Positions 29,593-40,031 of a DNA stretch of 64,000 nt are shown one piece after another (position 1 is the stretch's first letter; each line of letters opens with the position of its first letter). A program made the translations under genes and the position numbers. Where the stretch lies: assembly GCF_041295575.1 (NCBI RefSeq), contig NZ_CP160452.1, forward strand, positions 868,001-932,000. The letters run 5' to 3'. The notes beneath the pieces are model-generated. The model was not told where the DNA came from. It worked only from the letters and a program-made list of their open reading frames with translations, and searched no databases. The DNA comes from Sporosarcina pasteurii (lineage in GTDB: Bacteria; Bacillota; Bacilli; Bacillales_A; Planococcaceae).

Positions 29593-29973
29593 TTAATTCT
29601 TCATAAGCTTTTCGATAGGATTTTTCCAATTAATTTCAGCGGTCGGATAATTGGATTGGATTTCCGATTGTAGAAAAAGGAAGTCATCCTTAGTAAAGCC
29701 TTGTAATTTTGCTTCATTTTTAACCCAAACGAAGATGGTGACTACATCAAAAGAATTTTCAGTCGTGCCCAAATACTTTTCCCCTTCGAACATGGCGCCT
29801 TTATACGTAATAAAAAAGTTTTTGCGTACATTTTTTACATCATCGTAAAAATAATATCGTTCAGCTTCATATGCATCATCTAGTTTCCGTTTAGGGTCAG
29901 TCAGATAACGAATCCCACGGTAAAACAAATAAATAATTAATACGATGATGGCGATACGAATTAAGAGTCCCAT
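29593..29973 (-). CDS. ysdB: YsdB-like single-pass membrane protein
   Basis: 126 residues on the minus strand. One N-terminal membrane helix (LIRIAIIVLIIYLFYRGIRY), then a soluble domain with YYFYDDVKNVRKNFFITYKG. It matches B. subtilis YsdB, reported in connection with sigma-W activity, in sequence and in location after ysdA. GGGGGAACC precedes the ATG. The biochemical role is not established. Confidence 0.82.
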   Translation of the reverse strand: MGLLIRIAIIVLIIYLFYRGIRYLTDPKRKLDDAYEAERYYFYDDVKNVRKNFFITYKGAMFEGEKYLGTTENSFDVVTIFVWVKNEAKLQGFTKDDFLFLQSEIQSNYPTAEINWKNPIEKLMKN

Positions 29974-30115
29974 AAAGGTTCCCCCTTTTTAGAAAAATAT
30001 AGTCATCTCTTATACGGATGGCAATCAAAAAGGTTTCAATTAAAAAGTATGAATTAAAGATTATTTTTAAAAGTTCAATTCACTATGCTAAATAAACTAT
30101 AATGAGGGATAAACA

Positions 30116-30550
30116 TTGGAATTTACATTAAAAATTAATTTAATACATGAAGATGCGAAAATGCCGAATCGAGCAAATGAAGGAGATGCAGGACTCGATA
30201 TCTTTTCTGTTGAAGAGAAAATCGTGAAAGCAGGAGAGACAGCTTTAATCAGTACGGGGATTCAAATGGAATTGCCGAAAGGAACGGAAGCGCAAATTAG
30301 GCCAAGAAGTGGTTTAGCATTAAAACACGCAGTTACGGTTTTAAATAGCCCAGGAACAATTGATGAAGGCTATAGAGGAGAGTTGAAAATTATATTAATC
30401 AACCATGGAAAAGAAGACTTTAAAGTGGAAAAACATATGAGAATCGCACAAATGGTCATTGCTCCTGTGTTGCAAGTGACGTTGGAACAAACAAACACAC
30501 TAACCAATTCGGATAGAGGGCAAGGCGGATTCGGGTCTTCAGGAAAATAA
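30116..30550 (+). CDS. dut: dUTP diphosphatase
   Basis: 144 residues with a TTG start at 30116 and GAGGG upstream. Trimeric dUTPase fold that hydrolyses dUTP to dUMP, keeping uracil out of DNA. Motifs are visible: GDAGLDIFS (I), [10 protein letters not shown] (II), [13 protein letters not shown] (III), RIAQMV (IV) and the C-terminal arm [10 protein letters not shown] (V). All five motifs are present, so it should be active. A very strong terminator follows. Confidence 0.95.
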   Translation: MEFTLKINLIHEDAKMPNRANEGDAGLDIFSVEEKIVKAGETALISTGIQMELPKGTEAQIRPRSGLALKHAVTVLNSPGTIDEGYRGELKIILINHGKEDFKVEKHMRIAQMVIAPVLQVTLEQTNTLTNSDRGQGGFGSSGK

Positions 30551-30562
30551 TTAAAGAGACAT

Positions 30563-30613
30563 AAAGAGAAAAGTTGATTTTCTAGAATAAGAAAATCAAC
30601 TTTTCTCTTTTTT
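30563..30613 (+). terminator. Strong intrinsic terminator after dut
   Basis: A perfect 21-bp stem: 30563-30583 pairs with 30590-30610 around a six-base loop, followed by T residues to 30613. Confidence 0.88.
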
Positions 30614-30766
30614 GCGTTCCCAAAATGTTTAAGCATATCTTTATTATCAGCTACTAATTTCCTACCATTCATCATAGAGTGAGATACAGGAAAATATTAA
30701 GTGCGGAGGGGTGGCGATTGTAACGGTTGTTCGACAGAATACTGAAACTAGGGGGGAGTAGAACGA

Positions 30767-32509
30767 ATGAATGCAATCGTATTAGCATTAATTGGTATGT
30801 TGATTTTGGCGTTAGGTTATCGTTATTATTCAAAAATTGTTGCAGAAAAAATATTTCGCCTCGATCCAAATTATGTAACACCTGCTCATAGATATAAAGA
30901 CGATGTCGATTTCGTGCCTACGAACAAATTCGTTTTATGGGGACATCATTTTACGTCTGTTGCAGGTGCAGCACCGATTGTTGGACCAGCAATTGCAGTT
31001 TACTGGGGATGGTTGCCTGCCTTCTTATGGGTCATTCTCGGAACAGTTTTTGCGGCAGGCGTACATGACTTTGGAACGCTTGTACTTTCTGTGCGTCATA
31101 AAGGACAATCTGTCGGTACACTAGCGCACCGGCTAATTGGTCAACGTGCAAAAATATTATTCCTATTCATCATTCTTATTTTGGTTTTAATGGTAAACGC
31201 CGTATTTGCGTGGGTAATTTCAAATTTATTTATTCAGTTTCCGGCGAGTGTACTTCCGGTGTTTATTCAAATACCGCTTGCGGTTTGGATTGGGCATGCC
31301 GTTTATAAAAGAAAACAAAAAATGCTTGTTCCGTCGCTTATTGCACTTGCAGTCATGTATATTACAGCTGTATTCTCCAGTGAGTTCAGTTTTCTACAAA
31401 TCGATCTTGTGAGGTATATGGGCGGTGAAAATGGGGCTGGTTTGTTTGGGCTAGGCGCTGTTTCAACTGCATTCTTCATATGGATTGTTGTTTTAATGAT
31501 TTATGTGTATATCGCTTCAATTCTCCCAGTATGGAAGTTGTTGCAACCCCGTGACTTTATTAACTCACATCAACTTGTAGTAGGCCTTGGTATTTTGTAT
31601 ATTGGCCTATTATTTGTGAACCCAACAATTACGGCACCTGCGACAAATGCAGTAAGCGATGTATCTTGGTTTCCTTTACTTTTCATCACCATCGCGTGTG
31701 GAGCAATCTCCGGTTTTCATGGGCTCGTTTCTTCAGGAACCTCATCAAAACAATTGAATAAAGAAACAGACGCTCGGTTTGTTGGTTATCTAGGGGCAGT
31801 TGGAGAAGGTGTTTTAGCGTTAATATCTATTATTGCAGTCATTACATTTTTCCCGAATAAAGAGGCGTTTTCAGCTTCCTATTCAAGTTTTGCTGCTGCT
31901 AGCTCTGGAGGACTAGGGAACTTTGTCAAAGGGGCTAGTAATCTTGCGATGGGCCTTGGGATTCCAACAAGTATCTCTACGACAATCGTATCGATCATTG
32001 TCGTCAGTTTTGCAGCGACGACACTCGACTCGTCTTTACGATTGATGCGATATATTATCTCAGAGCTTGGTGTTGAATATAAAATTCCAGTGCTAGAAAA
32101 AAAGCATGTAGCTACTTCAGTTGCCGTCGTTTCAAGTGCAGCATTGGTTCTATTACCGAAGGGTCCTCAAGGATTTGGTTCTGGTGGATATTTACTATGG
32201 CCGCTATTTGGAACCGCAAACCAACTGTTAGCTGGAATTAGTTTACTCTTAATTTCCATATGGTTGAAGCGGCTTGGCCGGAACTACTTGGTCACCATTA
32301 TTCCGATGGCCTTTGTTATGTTTATGACACTTTGGGCGATGTTCCAGCAAGTCATTTTTGAGTGGTCATTCATTGGCACGAGTTCAAATATGTTGTTGTT
32401 TATCTTCGGAGCAATTATCTTCGTCTTTGCGGTTTGGATTATGCTAACCGCAATCTCGGCCCTGTCAGGGAAGTACGACCATAAAATTTCTAGTCAAGAA
32501 GAAGATTAA
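30767..32509 (+). CDS. cstA: Carbon starvation protein CstA family transporter
   Basis: 580 residues with many membrane helices (roughly 14-16). The family signature begins LALGYRYYSKIVAEKIF; it continues HHFTSVAGAAPIVGPAIAV and the C-terminal LWPLFGTANQLLAGISLL. CstA proteins are associated with peptide or pyruvate uptake in carbon-limited cells. AGGGGGGAG precedes the ATG. A cory-CC-star gene and an ArsA-type ATPase follow closely, suggesting one operon. Confidence 0.93.
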   Translation: MNAIVLALIGMLILALGYRYYSKIVAEKIFRLDPNYVTPAHRYKDDVDFVPTNKFVLWGHHFTSVAGAAPIVGPAIAVYWGWLPAFLWVILGTVFAAGVHDFGTLVLSVRHKGQSVGTLAHRLIGQRAKILFLFIILILVLMVNAVFAWVISNLFIQFPASVLPVFIQIPLAVWIGHAVYKRKQKMLVPSLIALAVMYITAVFSSEFSFLQIDLVRYMGGENGAGLFGLGAVSTAFFIWIVVLMIYVYIASILPVWKLLQPRDFINSHQLVVGLGILYIGLLFVNPTITAPATNAVSDVSWFPLLFITIACGAISGFHGLVSSGTSSKQLNKETDARFVGYLGAVGEGVLALISIIAVITFFPNKEAFSASYSSFAAASSGGLGNFVKGASNLAMGLGIPTSISTTIVSIIVVSFAATTLDSSLRLMRYIISELGVEYKIPVLEKKHVATSVAVVSSAALVLLPKGPQGFGSGGYLLWPLFGTANQLLAGISLLLISIWLKRLGRNYLVTIIPMAFVMFMTLWAMFQQVIFEWSFIGTSSNMLLFIFGAIIFVFAVWIMLTAISALSGKYDHKISSQEED

Positions 32510-32517
32510 CGAAGGTT

Positions 32518-32550
32518 GAAGGGATGACGCTATAGTCTTATCCCTTCTTT
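32518..32550 (+). terminator. Weak hairpin between cstA and the cory-CC-star gene
   Basis: GAAGGGAT (32518-32525) pairs with ATCCCTTC (32540-32547), followed by only TTT. Likely a partial terminator that would lower downstream expression relative to cstA. Confidence 0.5.
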
Positions 32551-32575
32551 ACATATTGTGAAAGGGAGGATTCAT

Positions 32576-32833
32576 ATGCTCGATAAAATGAAAGCACTGA
32601 TTCATTGGTATGAAGAAGTGCTAAGCATGCCGCATCGGCGTGAAGTAGCGAGTGAACTTAGAGATGAAGATGATTTATTTATGCTTCTCCTTTATTCAGA
32701 GATGATCGGCATTCCAAACCCGGTATATTACTACACATTAGAACTGTATCCATATATGATTGAAAAATTTCATGATTGGCATTTACGAATGGGAATGGAG
32801 AAATCACCGTTGTCAGGATTTCGTTGTTGTTAA
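32576..32833 (+). CDS. Cory-CC-star family small protein
   Basis: 85 residues from the ATG at 32576, which follows GGGAGG. It ends in two cysteines (GFRCC-stop), the feature for which this small family is named. The body is helical and acidic (YEEVLSMPHRREVASELRDE; DDLFMLLLYSEMIGIPNPV). No transmembrane helix is clear. It lies between cstA and an ArsA-type ATPase gene, and the paired terminal cysteines suggest metal binding, a thiol link or lipidation; none is proven. Function unknown. Confidence 0.8.
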   Translation: MLDKMKALIHWYEEVLSMPHRREVASELRDEDDLFMLLLYSEMIGIPNPVYYYTLELYPYMIEKFHDWHLRMGMEKSPLSGFRCC

Positions 32834-32849
32834 TAAAGGAGCTGATTAA

Positions 32850-33782
32850 ATGGAGATATTAAAGAAAGATATTCTGTTTGTCGGGGGAAAGGGTGGCGTT
32901 GGAAAATCAACTTCAGCTGCAGCAATCGCATTAAAAAGTGCCCAAGATGGTTATAAAACATTATTAATATCTACAGATCCAGCCCATAACGTCGGAGATA
33001 TTTTTGAGACTAAAATCGGTGGTAAAACGACAGAAGTCACAAAGAACTTATATGCACTTGAAATTGATCCGGAATTAGAAACTGAAAATTATATAAAAAG
33101 TGTGAAGGAAAACATTAAAGGCGTCGTTAAATCTGCTATGATGGAAGAAGTGCATCGTCAGTTGGATACAGCAAAAGCATCGCCAGGAGCAGATGAAGCA
33201 GCGTTATTCGATAGATTAATAAGTATTATCTTAGAAGAACGTACGCAATTTGATAAACTGATCTTCGATACAGCGCCCACGGGTCACACAATCCGTCTCT
33301 TATCTTTACCTGAATTAATGGGGGTATGGATTAAAGGACTGCTAGATAAACGAAGAACAACGAATGAAAATTATTCGAGATTAATTAATGACGGCGATCC
33401 TGTGGAGGATCCCATTTACGATGTATTGCGCGTGAGACAAGCCCGTTTTTCGAAAGCACGTGAAATATTGCTAGATGAATTGAAAACTGGTTTTATATTC
33501 GTCCTCAATCCGGAGCGCTTACCTATTATAGAAACTAAAAAAGCAATTGAACTACTAAATAATTATGATTTACATGTGTCTACACTCATCGTGAATAAAG
33601 TTCTACCCGAAAATGTGGATGGAAACTTCATGACAGAGCGTAAAAAACATGAGAAACAATATATTGATAAAATAGAAGAAACATTTTCTCAGCAAAAGTT
33701 GCTGTATGTACCATTATTTTCTAAAGATATTGTGAGTAGAGAGCAATTAACGCTTTATAGTCATTATTTTGAGGAAGGATGA
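32850..33782 (+). CDS. ArsA/Get3-type ATPase
   Basis: 310 residues, a single ATPase domain. The deviant P-loop GGKGGVGKST is at residues 12-21, switch I STDPAHNVGD follows, and switch II DTAPTGHTIRLL is near 147-158. This fold includes arsenite-pump ATPases and the tail-anchored-protein targeting factor Get3. No arsenic genes are nearby, so an arsenic role is not supported. The gene begins 16 bases after the cory-CC-star gene, downstream of cstA. A role in delivering or maturing a membrane protein is inference. Confidence 0.88.
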   Translation: MEILKKDILFVGGKGGVGKSTSAAAIALKSAQDGYKTLLISTDPAHNVGDIFETKIGGKTTEVTKNLYALEIDPELETENYIKSVKENIKGVVKSAMMEEVHRQLDTAKASPGADEAALFDRLISIILEERTQFDKLIFDTAPTGHTIRLLSLPELMGVWIKGLLDKRRTTNENYSRLINDGDPVEDPIYDVLRVRQARFSKAREILLDELKTGFIFVLNPERLPIIETKKAIELLNNYDLHVSTLIVNKVLPENVDGNFMTERKKHEKQYIDKIEETFSQQKLLYVPLFSKDIVSREQLTLYSHYFEEG

Positions 33783-33787
33783 GGCAA

Positions 33788-34783
33788 GTGAAAGCTTTTG
33801 TACATGAGTTTGGTCAATTGAAAATTAAGGAAATGGAAGTTCCGACTGCAAGTGACGGAGAAGTCGTTGTCGCACTTAAGGCTGCTGGCTTAAATCGTCG
33901 GGACTTATATATCCCAAATCGTCGTGGAGATGACGCAGAAGCCCTAGTTTTAGGCTCTGATGGGGCAGGAGTCATTGAGGCGGTTGGTGAAGGTGTTACA
34001 AACGTTTCTGTTGGTGATGAAGTGATGATCAATCCGGCCCTACGTTGGGATGAAAATAGTGAAGCACCGCCAAAAGAGTTTGATATTTTAGGGATGCCTG
34101 ATAATGGGACATTTGCTGAGAAAATTGTACTTTCGGCAGAACAAGTTGAAAGAAAACCAGCGTATCTTACTTGGGAAGAGGCGGGTGTAGTGGCGCTTGC
34201 CGGTTTGACAGGGTACCGTGCGCTATTTACAAAAGGAAATTTACAGGCGGGAGAAACTGTATTTATACCGGGGGCAGGAAGCGGTGTTGCAACATACTTA
34301 ATTTCATTCGCTAAAAATATTGGCGCACGCGTTATCGTGACGTCGCGTAGCGAGGAAAAGCGTAAACAAGCATTAGCATTAGGCGCCGACATTGCGCTCG
34401 ATACGAACGAAGATTGGGAACTAGCGTTAGCGGATGAAACTGTAGATCTCGTAATCGATAGTGTGGGACGTGCAACATTTAACCGTTCTTTAGAAATCTT
34501 GAAAAAAGGCGGACGAATTGTCGTCTTTGGTGCCACGACAGAAGATACGGTGGATTTAGATTTACGCAATTTCTTTTATAGCCAGTTTCAATTACTCGGT
34601 TCAACAATGGGAAGCCGCGAGGAATTACGTGAGATGATTGCACATATTGAAAAATACGAAACACGTCCAGTCCTTGATAAAGTATTCGATCTTCGAGACG
34701 CGGCTGAAGCGTTTCGTGATTTAGAAGAGAGCAAGAATTTCGGGAAGATTGCGTTGCAAATTAATAGCAAAACAATCTCTTGA
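33788..34783 (+). CDS. Zinc-binding/medium-chain dehydrogenase family protein
   Basis: 331 residues from GTG 33788, which has AGGAAGGATGAGG upstream; an ATG at 33779 that overlaps the ArsA-type stop is the alternative. GroES-like N domain with KAAGLNRRDLYIPNRRG, then a Rossmann domain with GAGSGVATYLISFAKNIGA. The four-cysteine structural zinc set of classical alcohol dehydrogenases is absent, so it resembles quinone-oxidoreductase-like members. The substrate is unknown. It is the last gene of the cstA cluster before a terminator. Confidence 0.88.
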   Translation: MKAFVHEFGQLKIKEMEVPTASDGEVVVALKAAGLNRRDLYIPNRRGDDAEALVLGSDGAGVIEAVGEGVTNVSVGDEVMINPALRWDENSEAPPKEFDILGMPDNGTFAEKIVLSAEQVERKPAYLTWEEAGVVALAGLTGYRALFTKGNLQAGETVFIPGAGSGVATYLISFAKNIGARVIVTSRSEEKRKQALALGADIALDTNEDWELALADETVDLVIDSVGRATFNRSLEILKKGGRIVVFGATTEDTVDLDLRNFFYSQFQLLGSTMGSREELREMIAHIEKYETRPVLDKVFDLRDAAEAFRDLEESKNFGKIALQINSKTIS

Positions 34784-34844
34784 ACGTGAAATTAAAACTA
34801 ATAGAATTGTTTACAGGCGCTACACATTAAATAGACTCTAAAAA

Positions 34845-34886
34845 GAGGATAGGTAAGCAGTTTAACTGCATAACCTATCCTCATTT
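34845..34886. terminator. Bidirectional terminator between convergent genes
   Basis: GAGGATAGGT (34845-34854) pairs with ACCTATCCTC (34873-34882), with an inner GCAGTT/AACTGC stem. The plus strand continues ATTTT and the minus strand continues TTTTTAGA, so it can end transcription from both sides. Confidence 0.82.
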
Positions 34887-34899
34887 TGTACGAAAATCT

Positions 34900-35070
34900 T
34901 TAAACGTCCAGTTTATTTGTTGACGTTTTTAATATTTGCGCAGCGTCAAGATAGATGTCAAAAAATGTACCATCAGTAAATTTGATTACTACTGCATGTG
35001 GAGTAATTGCAACATCATCCACTGTTAACCCTTGTAGCTTATTAGGCAGAACTGTATTGTGATTCTCCAT
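34900..35070 (-). CDS. Small protein of unknown function downstream of tpl
   Basis: 56 residues from the ATG at 35070 (MENHNTVLPNKLQGLTVDD), with AAAGGAC nine bases upstream. It has no membrane helix; alternating hydrophobic residues (VVIKFTDGTFFDIYL) suggest a small beta-rich fold. It starts 25 bases after the tyrosine phenol-lyase stop and is followed by a terminator, so it is the second gene of that transcript. I do not recognise the family. Confidence 0.6.
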   Translation of the reverse strand: MENHNTVLPNKLQGLTVDDVAITPHAVVIKFTDGTFFDIYLDAAQILKTSTNKLDV

Positions 35071-35094
35071 TTTGTGAAGTCCTTTCAATTATCT

Positions 35095-36591
<1,497 letters not shown>

Positions 36592-36681
36592 CTAGAGGAT
36601 TATTTGCATTAATTTATAAAGTTCACGGAATTCTCAATGAAATACTGTATAATAAAAGTAAAAAGGTAGGGGACGATATTC

Positions 36682-38361
36682 GTGACTGAGAAGGTAATAC
36701 CGTTGACAGATTTAGAAATTGCTAAGCAAGTAGATATGAGACCAATTTGGGACATTGCAAAACGGGTGAATATTCCAGAAGATGCAATCGAACCTTACGG
36801 TAAATATAAGGCAAAAATTGATCCAACGAAAATTAAAGGAAAAACAAATTTAGGAAAAGTCATTCTCGTTACGGCCATTAGTCCAACGCCTGCTGGAGAA
36901 GGGAAGTCGACGGTCACTGTCGGTTTGGCAGATGCCCTGACACAACTTAATAAAAATACGATAATTGCTTTACGTGAGCCATCATTAGGTCCAGTTATGG
37001 GAATTAAAGGCGGTGCAACAGGGGGCGGATATGCACAAGTTGTACCAATGGAAGATATCAACCTTCACTTTACTGGCGATATACATGCGATTACAACCGC
37101 AAATAACGCATTAAGTGCATTTATTGATAATCATATTCATAGAGGCAATGACCTTCGTATCGATCCACGTAGAATTACATGGAAACGTGTGTTAGATATG
37201 AATGACCGCGCTTTGAGACAAGTTACCGTTGGATTAGGTGGTCCGGCACAAGGTGTTCCCCGAGAAGATGGATTTGATATTACAGTTGCTTCAGAAATTA
37301 TGGCGATATTCTGTTTGGCGAAAGATTTGTCAGATCTAAAAGAACGGTTATCACGTATTGTTATCGGTTATACGTATGACAAAGAACCAGTGACTGTTCG
37401 CGATTTAGGTGTCGAAGGGGCACTTACGTTGTTATTGAAAGAAGCGTTTAAACCGAATTTAGTGCAAACGATTGAAGGCACACCAGCGCTAATTCACGGT
37501 GGACCGTTTGCGAATATTGCACACGGGTGTAACTCCTTAGTTGCAACGAATATGGCACGTAACTTAGCTGACTACGTTGTGACGGAAGCAGGATTTGGTT
37601 CTGACTTAGGTGCGGAAAAGTTTATGAATATAAAAGCAAGACAAGGGGCATTTTCACCAGAAGCTGTTGTCGTTGTAGCGACTGTTCGTGCACTGAAAAT
37701 GCATGGTGGAATTTCAAGAGATGACTTGAAAACGGAAAATGAAGAAGCTGTATTAAGTGGACTCGTTAATTTAGCAAAGCATATTGAAACTGTACGGACA
37801 TTTGGGGTTGAACCAGTTGTTTCCATAAACCGATTTATTACGGATACGAAAGCGGAGATTGAAACAATCTTAACGTGGTGTCAACAACATAACGTTCGAG
37901 TCGCTGTAACGGATGTATGGGAAAACGGTGGAGCGGGCGGTTTAGCGCTAGCCAAGGAAGTTCTAAAGGTCGTAGAGAAAGAAAACAATTTTGCTTATTT
38001 ATATGATGAAGAGGAATCTGTCAGAACAAAAATAGGTAAAATCGTTCAACAAGTATATGGCGGAAAAGATGTCATTTTCACTGATGAAGCCATGCGCGAT
38101 TTACAAATGATTGAACAGAACGGATGGGATATGTTACCGATTTGTATGGCGAAAACTCAATATTCTTTTTCCGACGACCCGAAAATATTGGGCAGACCCG
38201 AGGCATTTACAATTACGATAAGAAAAATAATGCCGAAGTTAGGTGCAGGTTTTCTAGTATGTTTAACAGGTGATATTATGACAATGCCTGGTTTACCCGC
38301 ACAGCCTGCTGCATTGAATATGGACGTAGATCATAAAGGCAATGCAATTGGATTGATTTAA
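36682..38361 (+). CDS. fhs: Formate--tetrahydrofolate ligase
   Basis: 559 residues, the usual length, with a GTG start and TAGGGG upstream. Makes 10-formyl-THF from formate, THF and ATP. The P-loop [17 protein letters not shown] is visible, then [18 protein letters not shown] and [13 protein letters not shown], and the C-terminal [19 protein letters not shown] (36648-36653) lies upstream without a good -35. It stands alone between tpl and a terminator. It supplies one-carbon units for purine and fMet synthesis. Confidence 0.96.
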   Translation: MTEKVIPLTDLEIAKQVDMRPIWDIAKRVNIPEDAIEPYGKYKAKIDPTKIKGKTNLGKVILVTAISPTPAGEGKSTVTVGLADALTQLNKNTIIALREPSLGPVMGIKGGATGGGYAQVVPMEDINLHFTGDIHAITTANNALSAFIDNHIHRGNDLRIDPRRITWKRVLDMNDRALRQVTVGLGGPAQGVPREDGFDITVASEIMAIFCLAKDLSDLKERLSRIVIGYTYDKEPVTVRDLGVEGALTLLLKEAFKPNLVQTIEGTPALIHGGPFANIAHGCNSLVATNMARNLADYVVTEAGFGSDLGAEKFMNIKARQGAFSPEAVVVVATVRALKMHGGISRDDLKTENEEAVLSGLVNLAKHIETVRTFGVEPVVSINRFITDTKAEIETILTWCQQHNVRVAVTDVWENGGAGGLALAKEVLKVVEKENNFAYLYDEEESVRTKIGKIVQQVYGGKDVIFTDEAMRDLQMIEQNGWDMLPICMAKTQYSFSDDPKILGRPEAFTITIRKIMPKLGAGFLVCLTGDIMTMPGLPAQPAALNMDVDHKGNAIGLI

Positions 38362-38393
38362 TTTCACGAAACAGTTGGATAAATCTTGAAAGA

Positions 38394-38424
38394 AGCAGGT
38401 AGCGATAAATGCTACCTGTTTTTT
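38394..38424 (+). terminator. Intrinsic terminator after fhs
   Basis: CAGGTAGC (38396-38403) pairs with GCTACCTG (38411-38418), then TTTTTT to 38424. Confidence 0.83.
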
Positions 38425-38717
38425 AGAGAAATGTTCAAGTTCGGGGGCAATGGGAATAAAATATCTATGCAAAGGACTTAGTGATTGGTAACTAAGGATG
38501 TTGTAAAAAATAGGGGGAAGTGACGAATATGAATACATACTAGCGTGTAAATCGTTAGTTTGTTTTTTCACGCCCAAAAATAGTTAGGATAGTAGAAGAG
38601 AAATCAAATAATAAAAGAATGAAATCAACACGTATGGAGTACTTATAGAATAATGTGAGATGCAAGGTATTGTTGGATAGGGTAATCGGATGTGTACGTA
38701 AACGAAAGGGGATGGGG
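38425..38717. other. Non-coding gap between fhs and the YiaA/YiaB-type gene
   Basis: About 290 bases, A/T-rich. The longest candidate start (ATG at 38529) stops after four codons. No convincing promoter, repeat or RNA gene was seen. Confidence 0.5.
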
Positions 38718-39182
38718 ATGGAAAAGGAACATGATGATATTTTTGATAGGGAGAAACAACAAGAACCGAATATGGAAAGAAGAGAAGGAGAGCCGACCCA
38801 AGCCTTCAAAGGGGCCGCTATAGCAGCACTTATTATTGGGATATCAGCTTATTTAGTAGGTTTGTTTAATGCGACAATGGAACTGAATGAAAAAGGGTAT
38901 TATTTTGCAGTGCTCCTATTTGGACTCTATGCTTCCGTATCTCTGCAAAAGGCAGTAAGAGATAAAGAAGAGGGAATCCCCGTGACGTATATTTACTATG
39001 GAATTAGCTGGTTTGCATTGATGGTTGCCATAGTCTTAATGGCGATTGGGTTATACAATGCGGGGAGTATAATGTTCAGTGAAAAAGGTTTTTTTGCAAT
39101 GGCATTTGTGCTAAGCATTTTTGCGGCCATTACAGTCCAGAAAAATGTGAGAGATACTAAGAGTGCACGGAATGTAGAGTGA
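38718..39182 (+). CDS. YiaA/YiaB two-helix domain membrane protein
   Basis: 154 residues from the ATG at 38718, preceded by AAAGGGG; earlier in-frame ATGs at 38655 and 38712 are less well placed. An acidic N-terminal tail (~30 residues) is followed by two tandem two-helix units (about 32-70 and 92-140) with related sequences, AAIAALIIGISAYLVGLFNA and SLQKAVRD in the first and VLMAIGLYNA and TVQKNVRD in the second. This is the YiaA/YiaB duplicated architecture. The function is unknown. A terminator follows. Confidence 0.8.
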   Translation: MEKEHDDIFDREKQQEPNMERREGEPTQAFKGAAIAALIIGISAYLVGLFNATMELNEKGYYFAVLLFGLYASVSLQKAVRDKEEGIPVTYIYYGISWFALMVAIVLMAIGLYNAGSIMFSEKGFFAMAFVLSIFAAITVQKNVRDTKSARNVE

Positions 39183-39194
39183 ATGATGAAAAAT

Positions 39195-39238
39195 AAGCGG
39201 AATTACTTTGTTGATTCACAAAGTAATTCCGCTTTTTT
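39195..39238 (+). terminator. Intrinsic terminator
   Basis: A perfect 17-bp stem (39195-39211 with 39218-39234) around a six-base loop, followed by T residues to 39238. Confidence 0.87.
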
Positions 39239-39264
39239 AATTACAACACTTTATCATTCACAAA

Positions 39265-39441
39265 TTAAAATGATTCCAACAAATGGGGATCCACAGTTTT
39301 CAATAAGTGTACAATCCTAAATTGGATAAATACATCGGTTTCTGGAGACAATTCTTTATACATTTTCTTTCCGTTTTCCATTATCCATTCGGGTGAGTCT
39401 TGTGGAACGGCAATTCCAATTAATATTTTTTGAAATTGGTC
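39265..39441 (-). pseudogene. Gene remnant: C-terminal fragment of an unrecognised protein
   Basis: On the minus strand 58 codons remain open from 39441 to a TAA at 39265-39267. They read like real protein (DQFQKILIGIAVPQDSPEW; ending KTVDPHLLESF). There is an in-frame TAG just upstream (39442-39444), no standard start codon before the middle of the fragment, and no RBS, so it is probably the tail of a decayed gene. I cannot name the family. Confidence 0.4.
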
Positions 39442-39553
39442 CTAATTGAAGTTAACTCAATTATTTTATTTAAAACAAGGTATGATACTTTTTAGGATAC
39501 TCATGATACAATAGCTTAATTGAAACTGTACATTGGAACGAAAGGTGAGATTT

Positions 39554-39844
39554 ATGGAAATAAAAGAATATATAGTGGAAAAGATTGTGGATCCTACGGG
39601 ACTTATTAGTGGGGAGCGTTACGAATTTCGTTTATTCGTGATGTTGAATGAAGAGGATGAGCTTTATTCTGAAAATGGAGTTGGCGTTAGGGCAATTTTA
39701 GCAGTGGATGAAGGAGAAGACCGACTGGTTGTTGCTCATTTTTTTGACAGGGCTACAGATGAAGCGTTTGATTTTGAGTTAGAAGATGAAGAACTTTCAA
39801 CAATCCAATCATTTTGTAAAGTGCATTATCATGAAGCAGAATAA
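39554..39844 (+). CDS. Small acidic protein, DUF6509-like
   Basis: 96 residues from the ATG at 39554, with GAAAGGTGAG upstream; an upstream ATG (39533) is less likely. It is strongly acidic (DEAFDFELEDEELSTI) and begins MEIKEYIVEKIVDPTGLISG, as in small Bacillales proteins classed as DUF6509. There is no membrane helix. It has its own transcription unit between a remnant and a ferredoxin-NADP reductase gene. Function unknown. Confidence 0.65.
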   Translation: MEIKEYIVEKIVDPTGLISGERYEFRLFVMLNEEDELYSENGVGVRAILAVDEGEDRLVVAHFFDRATDEAFDFELEDEELSTIQSFCKVHYHEAE

Positions 39845-40031
39845 AAAAATTCGAAAGTGTCTGTCGTCAAATTAGAAGAATAGAAAATAAAATAATCCTT
39901 TTCAAATCAGAATAAGTGTCTTTTTTGTCCAACTAGTAGATAATAGACTTATGATTGTTTCGAAAGGTTATTTTTTATTTACCCCTTTTACGGAACACGA
40001 TGAAAATTTTATAATAACTGGAGTGTTATAT

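Noticed and set aside
32850..33782. Arsenical pump ATPase (arsenic resistance)
   Set aside because: No arsB, arsR, arsC or arsD gene is near, and the protein has one ATPase domain like Get3-type members; only the fold is supported.
33814..34569. A 251-codon open frame on the minus strand
   Set aside because: It lies fully inside the dehydrogenase gene on the other strand, has low-complexity Ser/Thr/Ala/Pro-rich composition and no RBS; it is a shadow frame.
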